NCBI GenBank assembly: GCA_963691705.1
Contig: OY829541.1
Coordinates: forward strand, 15,866,564 to 15,930,563
Source: Viola odorata
Taxonomy: Eukaryota > Streptophyta > Magnoliopsida > Malpighiales > Violaceae
Direction: 5' to 3'
Length of the DNA: 64,000 nucleotides
This document shows positions 13,501-21,974 of the stretch, piece after piece. The notes beneath the pieces were generated by a model. The model searched no databases, was not told the DNA's origin, and saw nothing but the letters and a program-made list of their open reading frames with translations. A program made the position numbers and the translations under genes. The first letter of the stretch is position 1. Every line of letters starts with the position of its first letter.

Positions 13501-13860
13501 TTTTACCTCCTTCATTTTCAACCCATCACAGGGCGTCTGCAAAACAATGAAAGAAACAAAGATTCACCGTTATCATCATCATCAATAACAGCAACAACCC
13601 AGAACCATTCAAAGTACAAAATAAAACAGAAATAAATACTTGAACATTATCAGATTCAAAAAAAAAAAGAAAAAAAAAAGAAAAAAAAGGAGAAGGGATC
13701 AAAATGGTTATACTACCTTGAACAACAGATGGTCAATCCCAAGCTGGATATGTTGGAAGGCTTGGCGAGCACGGCGGCGAGCAGGAGCTTCGTCCATGTC
13801 GGCATTTAGAACCCGCCTCATTTCCTCATCGATTCCCGGAATCCTCTGCGCCCGACCCAT
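4540..13860 (-). CDS. Caffeoylshikimate esterase / monoacylglycerol lipase-like alpha/beta-hydrolase, 8 exons
   Basis: Exons (high to low): 13860-13717, 13536-13507, 12857-12731, 12638-12492, 5566-5436, 5349-5212, 5011-4913, 4770-4540. They total 1,047 nt in consistent phase, giving 348 aa. The protein has an HGYGDT oxyanion-side motif (residues 89-94), the nucleophile elbow GQSLGG (Ser165), HGEAD (Asp285) and His315, which form the expected Ser-Asp-His triad. This family hydrolyses monoacylglycerol, caffeoyl-shikimate (lignin pathway) or related esters; the exact substrate cannot be told from sequence. There is no obvious signal peptide. Exon 2 is a 30-bp microexon. The intron 3 donor is GC rather than GT. 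Intron 4 is 6,925 bp because of a Copia insertion. An upstream in-frame ATG at 13932 would add 24 residues; I chose 13860 because the family normally begins near this point. Confidence 0.9.
5567..6772 (-). other. Intron 4 of the hydrolase, left part
   Basis: This is intron sequence between exon 5 and the Copia insertion. It contains a small direct repeat: two near-identical 33-bp copies at 6039-6071 and 6078-6110 (one mismatch, period 39). No coding sequence of its own is seen. Confidence 0.7.
6773..6953 (+). repeat. Copia 5' LTR
   Basis: 181 bp, begins TGTTGAGATATGG and ends ATTTCTTTCA. No mismatch with the 3' LTR was seen by eye. It is AT-rich and contains several TATATA stretches that could act as the TATA box. 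Confidence 0.97.
6954..6971 (+). promoter_or_regulatory. Copia primer-binding site
   Basis: TGGTAGCGGAGCTCTAGG lies directly after the LTR. It resembles the initiator-Met tRNA primer site of plant Copia elements (TGGTATCAGAGC) with a few changes. Confidence 0.75.
7018..11409 (+). CDS. Copia gag-pol polyprotein, intact
   Basis: One open frame of 1,463 codons. In order: gag domain (about residues 35-240); zinc knuckle CX2CX4HX4C (about 286-299); aspartic protease with DSGAS (386-390); GAG-pre-integrase zinc region with H and C pairs; integrase with Asp579, Asp642 and Glu678 (D-D35-E); reverse transcriptase with YVDD (1146-1149); and RNase H with Asp1310, Glu1351 and Asp1387. The protease-integrase-RT-RNase H order defines Copia. 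Every catalytic residue checked is present, so the product could be functional. The start is the first ATG after the primer-binding site. The ORF stop lies 7 bp before the 3' LTR. Confidence 0.97.
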   Translation: MSSLKNTNDTSDSGKPRTEEEPNTQRVGDFQSVRVSYRLNGKNYLKWSQVIQTYLKGKGRYNHLLSNGPAETDPKFAAWEEDDSMIMSWLWESMEPAISDTCMFFKNSKEVWDFIKATYSKARDTAQVYEIKTKTAGTKQGDRSVTEYANQLQSLWQELDHYRAFKMKCPADAETLKKFIEKDRTYDFLAGLNPEFDQARIQVLAKEETPSLEETISLIRSEESRRAVMLDSQTKYESALVTRPQTQLPTSSRQGYQDKVKEQGNQFRTLGKEGQWKKDRDNLWCTYCKKTRHTKEECWKLQNKTNGREAGNRGGWQRPQAKMAQGTTTGLDEEEVEKLRQLLGSLDTKQSPGMTATSSPDLAGITSFSTRLNVQSLCYENTWLLDSGASHHMTYTSKHFSTYTPCSSNKKVMVADGSLVTVAGTGNIQITPDITLKNVLHVPKLSANLISVQRFTKDTNCLAIFFPTHCIFQDRKMRRRIGQAKENNGLYQLSITQGLTNKTSVALVSLSNKETIWLHHLRLGHPSFKVLRIMFPHLFLEIDTELFHCDVCELAKHTRVSSPISNKRYSQPFQLIHSDIWGPSTIPNISGSRWFVTLIDDCTRVTWVFLLKQKSEVSAIIPNFHSMIQNQFGVRIKSFRTDNAKDYFNNTLSSFFQSQGIIHESSCVYTPQQNGIAERKNRHILNSARALLFQGNVPKSYWGEAVLTATHLINRLPTPVLENKSPMSVLNTFYPNFRTENGLTPRVFGCTAYVHVHQPLRSKLEPRAVRCVFLGYSSTQKGYKCYDPTTRKVIISMDVTFSESTPFFKKTSSHEEQLSFEPTQTFLQPLELPQIPKITSNIPCLETPKSTDASRFSQVYSRRKPIPELTQGQESNPPPQEETTVSPPNSPVNLNTDPTDDPIDVNDLPIAVRKGTRQCTKKPLYPLSNYISLQHLSNPHKRFILSLNTISIPNNVFEALRQEEWRNAMKEEMNALEKNNTWEIVKKPTGVNIVGCKWVFTVKYRADGSLERYKARLVAKGYTQSYGVDYQETFAPVAKMNTVRILLALAAQFGWNLHQFDVKNAFLHGDLEEEIYMTVPPGFDEEKRDKVCRLRKALYGLKQSPRAWFGKFSKAMKGFGYKQSQGDHTLFIKHSSTRSITALLVYVDDIIVTGNDEKEKEELKRKLLTEFELKELGKLKYFLGIEVAYSSQGTFISQQKYVIDLLKETGKLGCKPAATPIEVNHKLGEAKEEPAVDKKMYQQLVGKLIYLSHTRPDIAYSVSVISQFMHDPREPHLQAAYRVLHYLKGSPGRGILYKKGNEFIVEGYTDADYAGSQIDRRSTTGYCTFLGGNLITWRSKKQGVVARSSAESEFRALAQGLCELLWVKIILDDLGIKLEGPMRIYCDNKSAINIAHNPVQHDRTKHIEVDRHFIKEKLEEGLICMSYVPSMSQLADVLTKGLSNTVFHGLISKLGMENIYSSA
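11408..11416 (+). promoter_or_regulatory. Copia polypurine tract
   Basis: GAGAGGGGG directly precedes the 3' LTR and overlaps the end of the stop codon. It would prime plus-strand DNA synthesis. Confidence 0.85.
11417..11597 (+). repeat. Copia 3' LTR
   Basis: 181 bp, reads the same as the 5' copy, and is followed by ATAGA, matching the 5 bp before the 5' LTR. Confidence 0.97.
11598..12491 (-). other. Intron 4 of the hydrolase, right part
   Basis: This is intron sequence between the Copia element and exon 4. It holds two related segments, near 11980-12030 and 12065-12115, that share a block about cacactggtacactagaaagg, a degenerate local duplication. No gene seen. Confidence 0.6.
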
Positions 13861-14711
13861 CACTTCCCTTGTACTACTACTACGACTCCTGTTGCTTCCC
13901 TGCAACCAAACGCGACCTGCAGCCCAAAACAATTACCAGAGTAATTAATTAAAGTAAATAGCACTACTAATATGTAATTATATTATATTATATATTTATC
14001 TATTTTTGAATTTTCTATGAGTAATTGAAGAGACGAGAAAGAAAGGGTCCAACTCTTGAATAGTAAGTGACGGTGGGCGCTGCTGCTGCTAAGCTTTCCC
14101 ATTTCTTTTATTTAATTTACTTTTACTACTACGTCGTCTCTGTTATTTGGGATGGAAAGTTGATGATCAACACGTCATCTTGTACGTCATCTTCTATTTT
14201 TTATTTTTATTTTTATTTTTGGATTTCTTCTACAGTTACGGTTTTTTGTTTTCTAGACTATTCTAGTATTAGTTTGTTACAACTTCCTTTCCGCGCTCTC
14301 CTCCGGCCACCACCACCACCTTCACCGCATCCTCCATCATCATTGATCCTCGTCCTCCACCTCTCTCCTTCACTCCACGTCGGATCCATCACCATGTCGA
14401 TAGATCCGACCAGATTTGATCAGATCTAGTTTAGCACATTAGTCCTTTTATTACCGGCGCATCTCTGCTTCCTCACCTCCTCCATAATCCATCCCTTCTA
14501 CCACAATAAATCCAGAACTAAAAACCATCTCTGCTTCTTTTCTCTCCACCGATTCATTCCAATAACAAATCCAACATTAATTAGAAGCAATAACAAATGT
14601 AGCTAGAAAAATAATGGCGATGAGATCATACTATTTGGGAGTGGGGGAGAAAAGATGAGGAAGGGATAAGGTTGTGTGGGTGTGAAAAAATACCAGCAGA
14701 GAGGATGCAGT
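13861..14711 (-). promoter_or_regulatory. Upstream region of the hydrolase gene with TATA-rich segment
   Basis: On the minus strand an AT-rich block at about 13981-13998 holds TATATAATA, about 125 bp upstream of the chosen ATG. This fits a TATA box plus a short leader. The remaining 700 bp up to the hAT element is CT/AT-rich, with no convincing gene. Open frames here look like chance. Confidence 0.45.
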
Positions 14712-14926
14712 TAGGGATGGCAATTGGGCGGGTATGGGTATGTTAAACTGGGTATGGGCGGGTATGGGTAAATATCCAATTCATACCCAAAACTAAATAT
14801 CCATTATTACCCATACCCAATATGCCCCATACCCAATTGGGTATATAATGGATATCCAATTCACCAAATTATTTTATTTTTTATAATTAATAAAAAAATT
14901 ATTATTTAGATCCGTTTTCATTAATT

Positions 14927-15400
14927 ATGTTCGTTTTTTACCATTTTAGCTCGTTTTTTACCGTCTTGGCTCGGTTTTTACCATTTTGGCTCGTTTTTTA
15001 CCGTTTTGGTTCGGTTTTTACCATTTTGGCTCATTTTTTACCATTTTGGCTCGGTTTTTACCATTTTGGCTCGGTTTTTACCGTTTTGGCTCGGTTTTTA
15101 CCATTTTGGCTCGTTTTTTACCGTTTTGGCTCGGTTTTTACCGTTTTTGCTCGGTTTTTACCATTTTGGCTCGTTTTTTACCGTTTTGGCTCGGTTTTTA
15201 CCGTTTTGGCTCGTTTTTTACCGTTTTGGCTCAGTTTTTTACTGTTTTGGCTCGATTTTTACCGTTTTGGCTCATTTTTTACCGTTTTAGCTCAATTTTT
15301 ACCATTTTGGCTCATTTTTTACCATTTTTGCTCGATTTTTACCATTGTGACTCATTTTTTTTACCATTTTGACTCATTTTAACTCGTTTTTTACCCTTTA
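14927..15400. repeat. 20-bp tandem repeat array inside hAT-1
   Basis: About 23 copies of a 20-bp unit (core TTTTTACCRTTTTGGCTCGG). The unit length is not a multiple of 3 and has no stop, so long repetitive open frames appear in all three plus frames; they are by-products. The array sits between the subterminal repeats and the transposase stop. Confidence 0.95.
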
Positions 15401-15795
15401 TAATTTTCCAACTTCAAAATTCAAAAGAGTCAATGCTTTATCGAATAAAATAATAATCTGTTCAAAATTATCTAAATCCTCATAAACATGTGGGCCTGTT
15501 TAGTATTTGATGATTTGTCTTGGGCCACTAAATCTAATCTAGTTCTTGGGCCGGTAGATACTATTCACAAAATTTAAGAAACTAGAGTAAGTAACCGTGG
15601 AAATAGCCTTCAATTCCAATCTGCATAATTTTCAAGTCAAGAAAATCAAAACTTCAGCCTTCAATTCCAATCAAGAAATTCTACCAAAGTAACACATTTT
15701 CAACAATTTCAACAAGCTGAATATCACCAAGTCAAGCTGCTCAGCAATCTCATCTAGCTCAGCCTCACATCTATTCATGTACTTGTATTTGGATC

Positions 15796-17895
15796 TCAAT
15801 CCTTAAAAACAGTAGCATATTCTGTTGAAGACATTTTGCCACCATCTAACAAAAGAGAAAAATCAATTGTGTAAAGGATATAGTTACAAACTAAAATAAT
15901 TAAAATAATTAATGTATTAAAAATACCTGCCCATAACCAGCTTTGAGAACACATCAATGCCTCCACTGTATCTTCATGTAGTCTACTGCGATTAGGACTC
16001 AATAATCTACCACCAGCGCTGAAAGATGACTCAGAAGCTACGGTAGAAACAGGAATAACAAATATATCTCTAGCAATCGCCTGAAGTGTCGGATATACTA
16101 TCCCATTCACTTTCCACCAAAGTAGGATATCAAAATCTGCAGTTCTTGGCAACACATCCATATCCAAATAGATATCTAGCTCATTCCTAACAACAGATAA
16201 TCTGGGCCTCTTAGAAGCTCTCAATACAAAGGAATCATACTCAGACATACTATCTGCAGGAGGATCAAGATCTACTTGAGTAGAAGACTCACCAAGAACT
16301 TCATTAGAAGTAACCATCTTGTGCCTATATTCATCCACCAAACTATAACAAATATCACAAATCTCTTTAACTTTAGCTGAATATTCTTCCCCGTAGATCT
16401 TAAAAAAGAAAAATTCAAGCAATTTAAGCTTATATCTAGGGTCTAAAATAGTAGCTACCCCCATCAGCTTATGAATCTCATTCCAATACTTGTTAAACTT
16501 TGACAACATGCACGGTGCCATCTTTTGCACTACTTCCACGGGTGAGCTTAACCACTCATGCAATGCTAACTTTAGCTCACAAATCTTTGGAAAATATATA
16601 TTAGCAGTTGGGTATTTAACACCTGAAAATAACTCCGTTACAGTGCAAAACAGTTTCAATTTCTCACAAATTATTTTTGCAATTTCCCAATCACCATCAC
16701 AAGGCAAGCAAGTATAAGTGTTATCCCTCTGCTTGCACCGAATAAAAATATCCTTATACCTTAAAGCATTCTCAAGCATCACATAGGTGGAATTCCATCT
16801 AGTCGGACAATCAAGAGATAACTTTTTTGAATATGTAACACGCAATTGTCTACATGTTTCTTCAAACTTTTCATCTCTTTTAGGGGAAGCAGTCCAAAAT
16901 GCAACACTTTGACGAATCTTTTCAATCCCCTCCTTAATAACCTCTAACCCCTCTCTCACTACTAGATTCAAGATGTGAGCACAACACCTCATGTGAATTA
17001 AAGAACCAGATAATATCAAAGACTTTCTATCCAAATCAATCAATAGTGAAGAAATCATTGCATCATTAGTTGAACAATTATCCACTGTAACAGTAGATAA
17101 TCTCCTATCTATATTCCAATCCATCAAGCAATTGAATAACACCGAACAAAGTACTTCTTTAGTGTGGGGAGAAGGCACATATGCAAACCTAAATTAATAA
17201 TAAATTGAAATTACAATCGGTATAAAGCCAAATTAAAACATGTAAGGAGTTATTTATAAGTTAAAAAATTACCTCAAAATGCGACTTTGCAACTTCCAAT
17301 TGTTGTCAATGAAGTGTGCAGTAATTGCCATATAGCCTTTCTTTTGGTTATCTGCTGTCCACATGTCTGTAGTAATAGCAAATCTACCTACACTCTCATC
17401 AAAAAACTTCATAACTCTCTCATTTTCTTCCATAAAAATATTCAATATATCCTTCTTAACAGTGTTTCGGGAAGGGCATTTAAATTCAGGTTGAAGTGAA
17501 AGAATAAATGTCCTAAACCCGACATGCTCAACAATAGACAGGGGATACTCATGCATGATTATCATATTTGCTAGTTCTCTTCTTGCAATGCCATGATCAA
17601 ATAAAAAAGTTGAACTACTTGATCTTTCTGTATCTGCCTCTCTCTTCTTAGCACACGTTCTGAGATGTGCATGCAAATGAGACGTCCCGGCTGTTGTAGT
17701 TCCAGTATAATGTCTACCACAATAATTGCACTGTGCTTTATAAATCCCCTCAACTTTTACTCTTTTAAAGTGTTTCCATACAACACTTCGTAACCGGGAT
17801 TGAAAAAGTTCAGCGGCACTATCAGTGACAGAGACTTCGTCACTTTCTTCAGTAACATTGACTTGATCTGCGCCACTGGCAGCATCCATTGTCAT
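15796..17895 (-). CDS. hAT transposase, BED zinc finger and hAT dimerisation domain, 3 exons
   Basis: Exons 17895-17273, 17188-15927 and 15845-15796 join in phase across two short GT-AG introns (84 and 81 bp) to 1,935 nt, giving 644 aa. The N-terminal part has a BED zinc finger (CNYC ... HLHAHLRTC). Next come the first catalytic Asp in TTDMWT, the second in VDNCSTND, and the C-terminal dimerisation domain with SESSFSAGGR containing the catalytic Glu. The protein resembles RICESLEEPER/DAYSLEEPER-type proteins. ATG 17895 follows directly after a strong acceptor (TTATTTTCAG), so a 5' exon is likely. No stop or frameshift was seen. Confidence 0.9.
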
Positions 17896-17898
17896 CTG

Positions 17899-19500
17899 AA
17901 AATAATTCCAAACACAAATATAACTATAGGAAGGATAAGCTTGCAACATGCCATCTTAATTAGTTGACAACGAAAGTAAGTACTTTAAACCAAATCATTA
18001 CAGATAACAACCATGGGATTGTAATTTTAGAGTAAAAAGCGAAGAGTTATCAGCAGGTAAAATATCCTATTTTCATTTAGCACTTATGATCCTAGTAGAA
18101 GGTAAAATATCCTATTTTCATTTAGCATTTATCCTTGCTTCTCAAAGTCAAATGCTTTCTTGTTTTACTTTTCCTCTATTGTTTTAGGTCCGTGGATGAC
18201 AAAAATAGTATGAGAGAAAAAATTTCAACTATGATAACTAAGAGCCAACTTGGCATTCCAGTAGAGATGCTACTAGCTATATTGAATAGAGGATAGGGTT
18301 TTGTAACTATGGGATAAACATTTTCACATATATGCATATGAAGATCTGTTCATGTCTTTAGGATCAGTCAAATCCCCATAGATATTCATGTGTTTATACT
18401 AGAATGGGATGCTAATGAGTTGCGTAAAGTTGTTCAGTTACTGGTTGATGCCACTTCCTGCTTGCTCTATATCATATAGGAGGAGTTATAGCACCTTTAC
18501 ACATAAGGGGAGCATCACTACAAGGCTGAATGGGTCTACATATCCAGATTATATATATAAAAGAAAAGGATAGGCACTAGCCAATACTACGAATTGACAA
18601 ACAAGTACGACTTTGACTGCTAAGAGAGAGAGATAGAGAGCCACGGTTGACCTAATCAACCTTCTAGCCAAATTAAATTAAGTAACATGCGGAACTAATT
18701 ATAATTACTAGCTAGAAGGTGGAACTTAACCTACTAATTAATTCTAGTTATCTCGTTCAATTCCAATAAATCCCCTAGCAACAACATCACAGTCCCCTAG
18801 CAATAATTCCAATAAATCAACCTGAAATCAGATTGAGAAGCATCACAGGACAGTCAGAACATCACAGAGTATGGCTGCAGAGTACCTAAAACTAAATGAA
18901 TAGATTAGATGAGCTATGAAGAAGTAATGAATGTGCACATGATCTGCAGAGTATGGCTGCCAGCTTCTAATTCTAAATTCCAATTACTTTAATGTGCCGA
19001 TAAGAGAGGAACGCATACATTCTCATTAATGTGGTGGTAGATCAGATTCATCAGAACAATGTTAATGTAGAGGAAGTTTGGATGAAATAACAAGATGCAG
19101 TGCAATTCAGTTGTAAAAGGATAAACAAAAGTAATCACTTTCTGCCATTGTAGACTTGCATCAATATACTTGCTTATGGGCACATAACTGAGTAGTATCC
19201 ACAACTATGTTTTCTTTTGGGCATTAAGCTGATAACTTAAAGCCTAATTCCACTTTACAGGCAGCCCAAAGCTCTCCAATTTTCGTTCTCATTTTAATTA
19301 AGGTTTCCCTTAATCTAATTTTAATTCTCTTTTACGGTGGTCATCACTAAGCATAGGATGGCTCGACCTTAAGGTAGTCTAACAGAGAAAATTAAAGTAC
19401 TAGTCAGATAGTAAATCAACCAAATCTCATTGGGTTAACAACAACACACAGTGCAAACAGACAAATATGTAGAGGAAGTTTGGATGAAATAACAAGTACA
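17899..19500 (-). other. hAT-1 internal noncoding region
   Basis: AT-rich sequence between the transposase ATG and the upstream exon-like segments; it could be an intron of the transposase transcription unit. It has short direct repeats: a 29-bp block (tgtagaggaagtttggatga...) at about 19068 recurs at about 19468, and a block (aaggtaaaatatcctatttt...) occurs twice between 18050 and 18125. No gene seen. Confidence 0.55.
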
Positions 19501-19503
19501 TAC

Positions 19504-19910
19504 CTTAAATTTTTCAGGTTTCTCTGTCAATAGTTTTCGAATTGCAACTGGATCTTTTCCCACTGGTGAGCCCAATTCGGCAAAATCATCTTCTTCCTTA
19601 ACGCAAGAGTGTAAGGGCCGCCGCAGGCTTTCAATCCTATTCAAGTGGAAACAATTAAGCAAAGAAGATGCATTAAACCATTATCTCAAATTCCTAGTTA
19701 GACTCGCAATTATAATTAAAAGAAAGGAGTAGGTAAAGTAGAGTACCGGAGAGCAGACGTGCCGGCGGAAAAGACGGCGGTGATGGCTTCTATGCCACTG
19801 GTGGCGGAGTTGGTGGTTGGGGATCCTTTCTCGATGATAGAAAGAATCGAGTAGATGAAGAATTTGCACAAAGATTGCGCAGCGAAGGAAGAAGATACAG
19901 AACCGAGAAG
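19504..19910 (-). other. Two exon-like segments near the hAT-1 right end (captured host exons or 5' exons of the transposase)
   Basis: Segment a (about 19910-19747) ends at a donor CCG|GTACTC. Segment b (19636-19504) begins after AG and ends at AAG|GTATGT. Spliced, they read in one frame without stops into IESLRRPLHSCVKEEDD and VGKDPVAIRKLLTEKPEKF. Segment b contributes 44 codons and ends in phase 0, so it could join in frame to the transposase ATG at 17895. I do not recognise the protein. The composition is unlike a transposase and like an ordinary plant gene, so transduplication by the hAT is plausible. No start ATG is visible. Confidence 0.5.
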
Positions 19911-20119
19911 AAGAGAATAAGCAAAAATTGGAAAAAAAGCACATATACCCGTTCGGGTATAGGTAATACCCGAACGGGTATCATACCCATTATACCCGAA
20001 TGGGTATGGGTAATATCCAAACCATACCCAGTCAAACCGGGTATGGTTTGGGTATTACCCGGTCAAACAGCCATGGGTATGGGCGGGTATCCGAGTATGG
20101 ATACCCGTTGCCATCCCTA

Positions 20120-20265
20120 GATACAGTGGTGTACTGCAGGATTTGTTTTTTTTGTTTTGAAACATGTTGTAACGAACAATAAATAAAAACAAAAAACTTT
20201 TCTATATCTATAATTTTGTTACATAAAAATATCTTTTTAATTGGTTATATTATTAACTATCAATA
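20120..20265. other. Spacer between hAT-1 and the MULE
   Basis: AT-rich sequence with no recognisable feature beyond the right copy of the hAT-1 target duplication at 20120-20127. Confidence 0.5.
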
Positions 20266-20556
20266 TAAGTCATTTTTTTGGCACCTGTATATTATTTGAC
20301 TGATTTATTTGGTACCTCTTTCGGTCAAACGGTTTAAAAAACACATCCATTTAAAAGATATGACTCATTTAACAATCCCACTCACACCATTAATCGTCCA
20401 CCATCATTTGCTGATGTGACATACCATTAATCGTCCACCATCATTTGCTGATGTGACATGCTAGTCATCAACATAATGACGTAGCATGCCAAATCAGCAT
20501 ATATTAATTAAATTAAAATATTTTTTTTCTTTCTTTTTTTTTTTTCTTTTTTTTTT

Positions 20557-20588
<32 letters not shown>

Positions 20589-20600
20589 CTCTCTTTCTTT
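20266..20600 (+). repeat. Pack-MULE left TIR
   Basis: Inverted match to about 25460-25782 with scattered mismatches, a local duplication (cattaatcgtccaccatcatttgctgatgtgacat twice) and a T/C-rich tract at 20520-20595. Confidence 0.8.
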
Positions 20601-21057
20601 TTCTGCATGTCTTACCGTTTTTAGATTACCTAAATAATTTTTATTTTCTTAATATGTCACACAATTCATAGTACGAATAAAATAGTCATGTCTACCGAAT
20701 ACAAATTTCATCATTTTCATTACTCAATAGTAAAAAACAACAATTTTATCAAATAATTAAAAACGAATCGGTGAAGATTAAAAAATCAAATTTTGGTCCT
20801 AATAAAATCCCAAATATAGACTCTTAATAATTTTTCTTCTCGTGGTTCGAATTTTCTTCCTTCACTTCCTCTGTGTGATTTTTCTCGCTGTCCAAACAGC
20901 GTGCAAGTTCAATTTGCTATTTGCCTTCTCATGGTTCAGTGGATCACCAAACCCGGATCCGTTCATCACCATCTCCTCTCCCCACCAAACCGATCCGCCC
21001 ATCACCGTCGCTCCTCACCCTCTCGACAATCCACACCAACCATCAAAACCACATCCA
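20600..21057. other. Pack-MULE internal filler left of the VHA-c fragment
   Basis: AT-rich sequence to about 20830, then CT-rich, possibly 5'-UTR-like sequence (20840-21057) that does not match VHA-c. It may be a second captured fragment. I cannot identify it. Confidence 0.4.
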
Positions 21058-21452
21058 GCCTTAGGGTTAATTCCAGTACTGATGATCACAGCAATGATCA
21101 ATCCGTAAATACCCAAGACTCCAGCCATAACAACGGGCACAATCGATTTCATAACCAGCTCTGGCCTCATCACACCCATGGACGCCACACCAACACCGCT
21201 TTTCGCGGTTCCGTAAGCAGCTCCCGTACCTGCAATTCATCCCATCAAAAAAGCCAACGGTGACAAAATCAAACCAAGATCCTGGTAGATCTACACAAAT
21301 AAGTAAAAGTACGAAGCAAAAACATGGATGAAAGATCGGTTAAGGAATGGATATGAAAGGAGAAATGGATTACAGGAGAAAACAAGGGCAGCAGCGGCGC
21401 CGCGGAAGCCGAAGAAAGGAGCAGTTTCATCGCCGCTGAACGTAGAAGACAT
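21058..21452 (-). pseudogene. Captured 5' part of a V-type H+-ATPase subunit c (16-kDa proteolipid) gene
   Basis: Exon 1 (21452-21374) encodes [16 protein letters not shown] and onward. A 144-bp GT-AG intron (21373-21230) follows. Exon 2 (21229 to about 21058) encodes [18 protein letters not shown] through the first membrane hairpin to STGINPKA. This is the highly conserved N-terminal half of plant VHA-c. In life it forms the membrane ring of the vacuolar proton pump. After STGINPKA the match stops abruptly, so the second half, with the proton-binding Glu helix, is missing. Leader-like sequence upstream of the ATG suggests the 5' UTR was captured too. The retained intron shows capture at the DNA level. 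Confidence 0.93.
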
Positions 21453-21786
21453 TGTTAGGATTGGTGATTTCTTTTGGATCTGAGATGGTTTTTGTGCTGC
21501 TCTGTTTTTCTGGGATTTTGTATTTTTCTTCCTCCACGGAAATATCTAGGGCTGTACAAGAACCGGCCCGGACCGGGAACCGACCCGGAACCGGCCTTTT
21601 TTTGACCCGGATCGGACCGACCCGGGATTTTTTTTTTTTTTGACCTGGACCGGACCGGACCGGAACTTCCGGTTCGGTCCGGTTCTCCACACCTCTAAAT
21701 CCGGGAACCGACCCGGAGAACCGGTAGAACCGGAAGTATATATATAAAAAAAATATAAATATATATATATGTACAATAATATCAAA

Positions 21787-21861
21787 GTTTCCATTTGGTT
21801 CAATGGTTAACTCATCACTTTTTGTATCAAAGGAGAGAGGTTCAAATCCTCTTGGCTCCCA
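21787..21861 (+). other. tRNA-like sequence with A-box and B-box resemblance
   Basis: TTGGTTCAATGGTTAACTC resembles a D-arm/A-box. AGAGGTTCAAATCCTCT forms a 5-bp T-stem with a TTCAAAT loop (B-box). It ends TTGGCTCCCAC. The acceptor stem does not pair convincingly and there is no clear anticodon arm, so this is a tRNA relic or SINE-like pol III promoter rather than a working tRNA gene. Confidence 0.35.
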
Positions 21862-21974
21862 CTTTTTTTTTTCTTTCTAAACTTAACTCATTCTCTTTCT
21901 TTTTTCCTTCTAAATTATATTAAAATTTCTCATGTATGTATATATTTTTTCTAGTAATATAATTGTAAACTCAA

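Larger units (their letters stand above)
14712..20119 (-). mobile_element. hAT transposon with apparently intact transposase (hAT-1)
   Basis: The terminal inverted repeats are TAGGGATGGCAA at 14712 and TTGCCATCCCTA ending at 20119. The flanking 8 bp are GATGCAGT (left) and GATACAGT (right), an 8-bp target duplication with one change. Both subterminal regions are dense in GGGTATGGGTA / TACCCATACCC words in both orientations, as expected of transposase-binding clusters. Inside are a transposase gene on the minus strand, a 20-bp repeat array and two exon-like segments near the right end. At 5.4 kb with an open transposase it is a candidate autonomous element. Confidence 0.93.

Noticed and set aside
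14067..14429. 120-codon ORF upstream of the hydrolase
   Set aside because: Low-complexity Tyr/Phe/Ser/Pro sequence in a CT-rich region; no motif or homologue recognised.
14927..15382. Long repetitive ORFs encoding FYRFGSVFT-like repeats in three frames
   Set aside because: By-product of a 20-bp stop-free tandem repeat; the same unit reads open in all frames and has no start context or homologue.
21058..21452. VHA-c as a functional host gene
   Set aside because: Only the first half of the protein is present, enclosed between MULE TIRs, with a sharp loss of match after the first hairpin.
21787..21861. Functional tRNA gene
   Set aside because: No pairing acceptor stem and no clear anticodon stem-loop.
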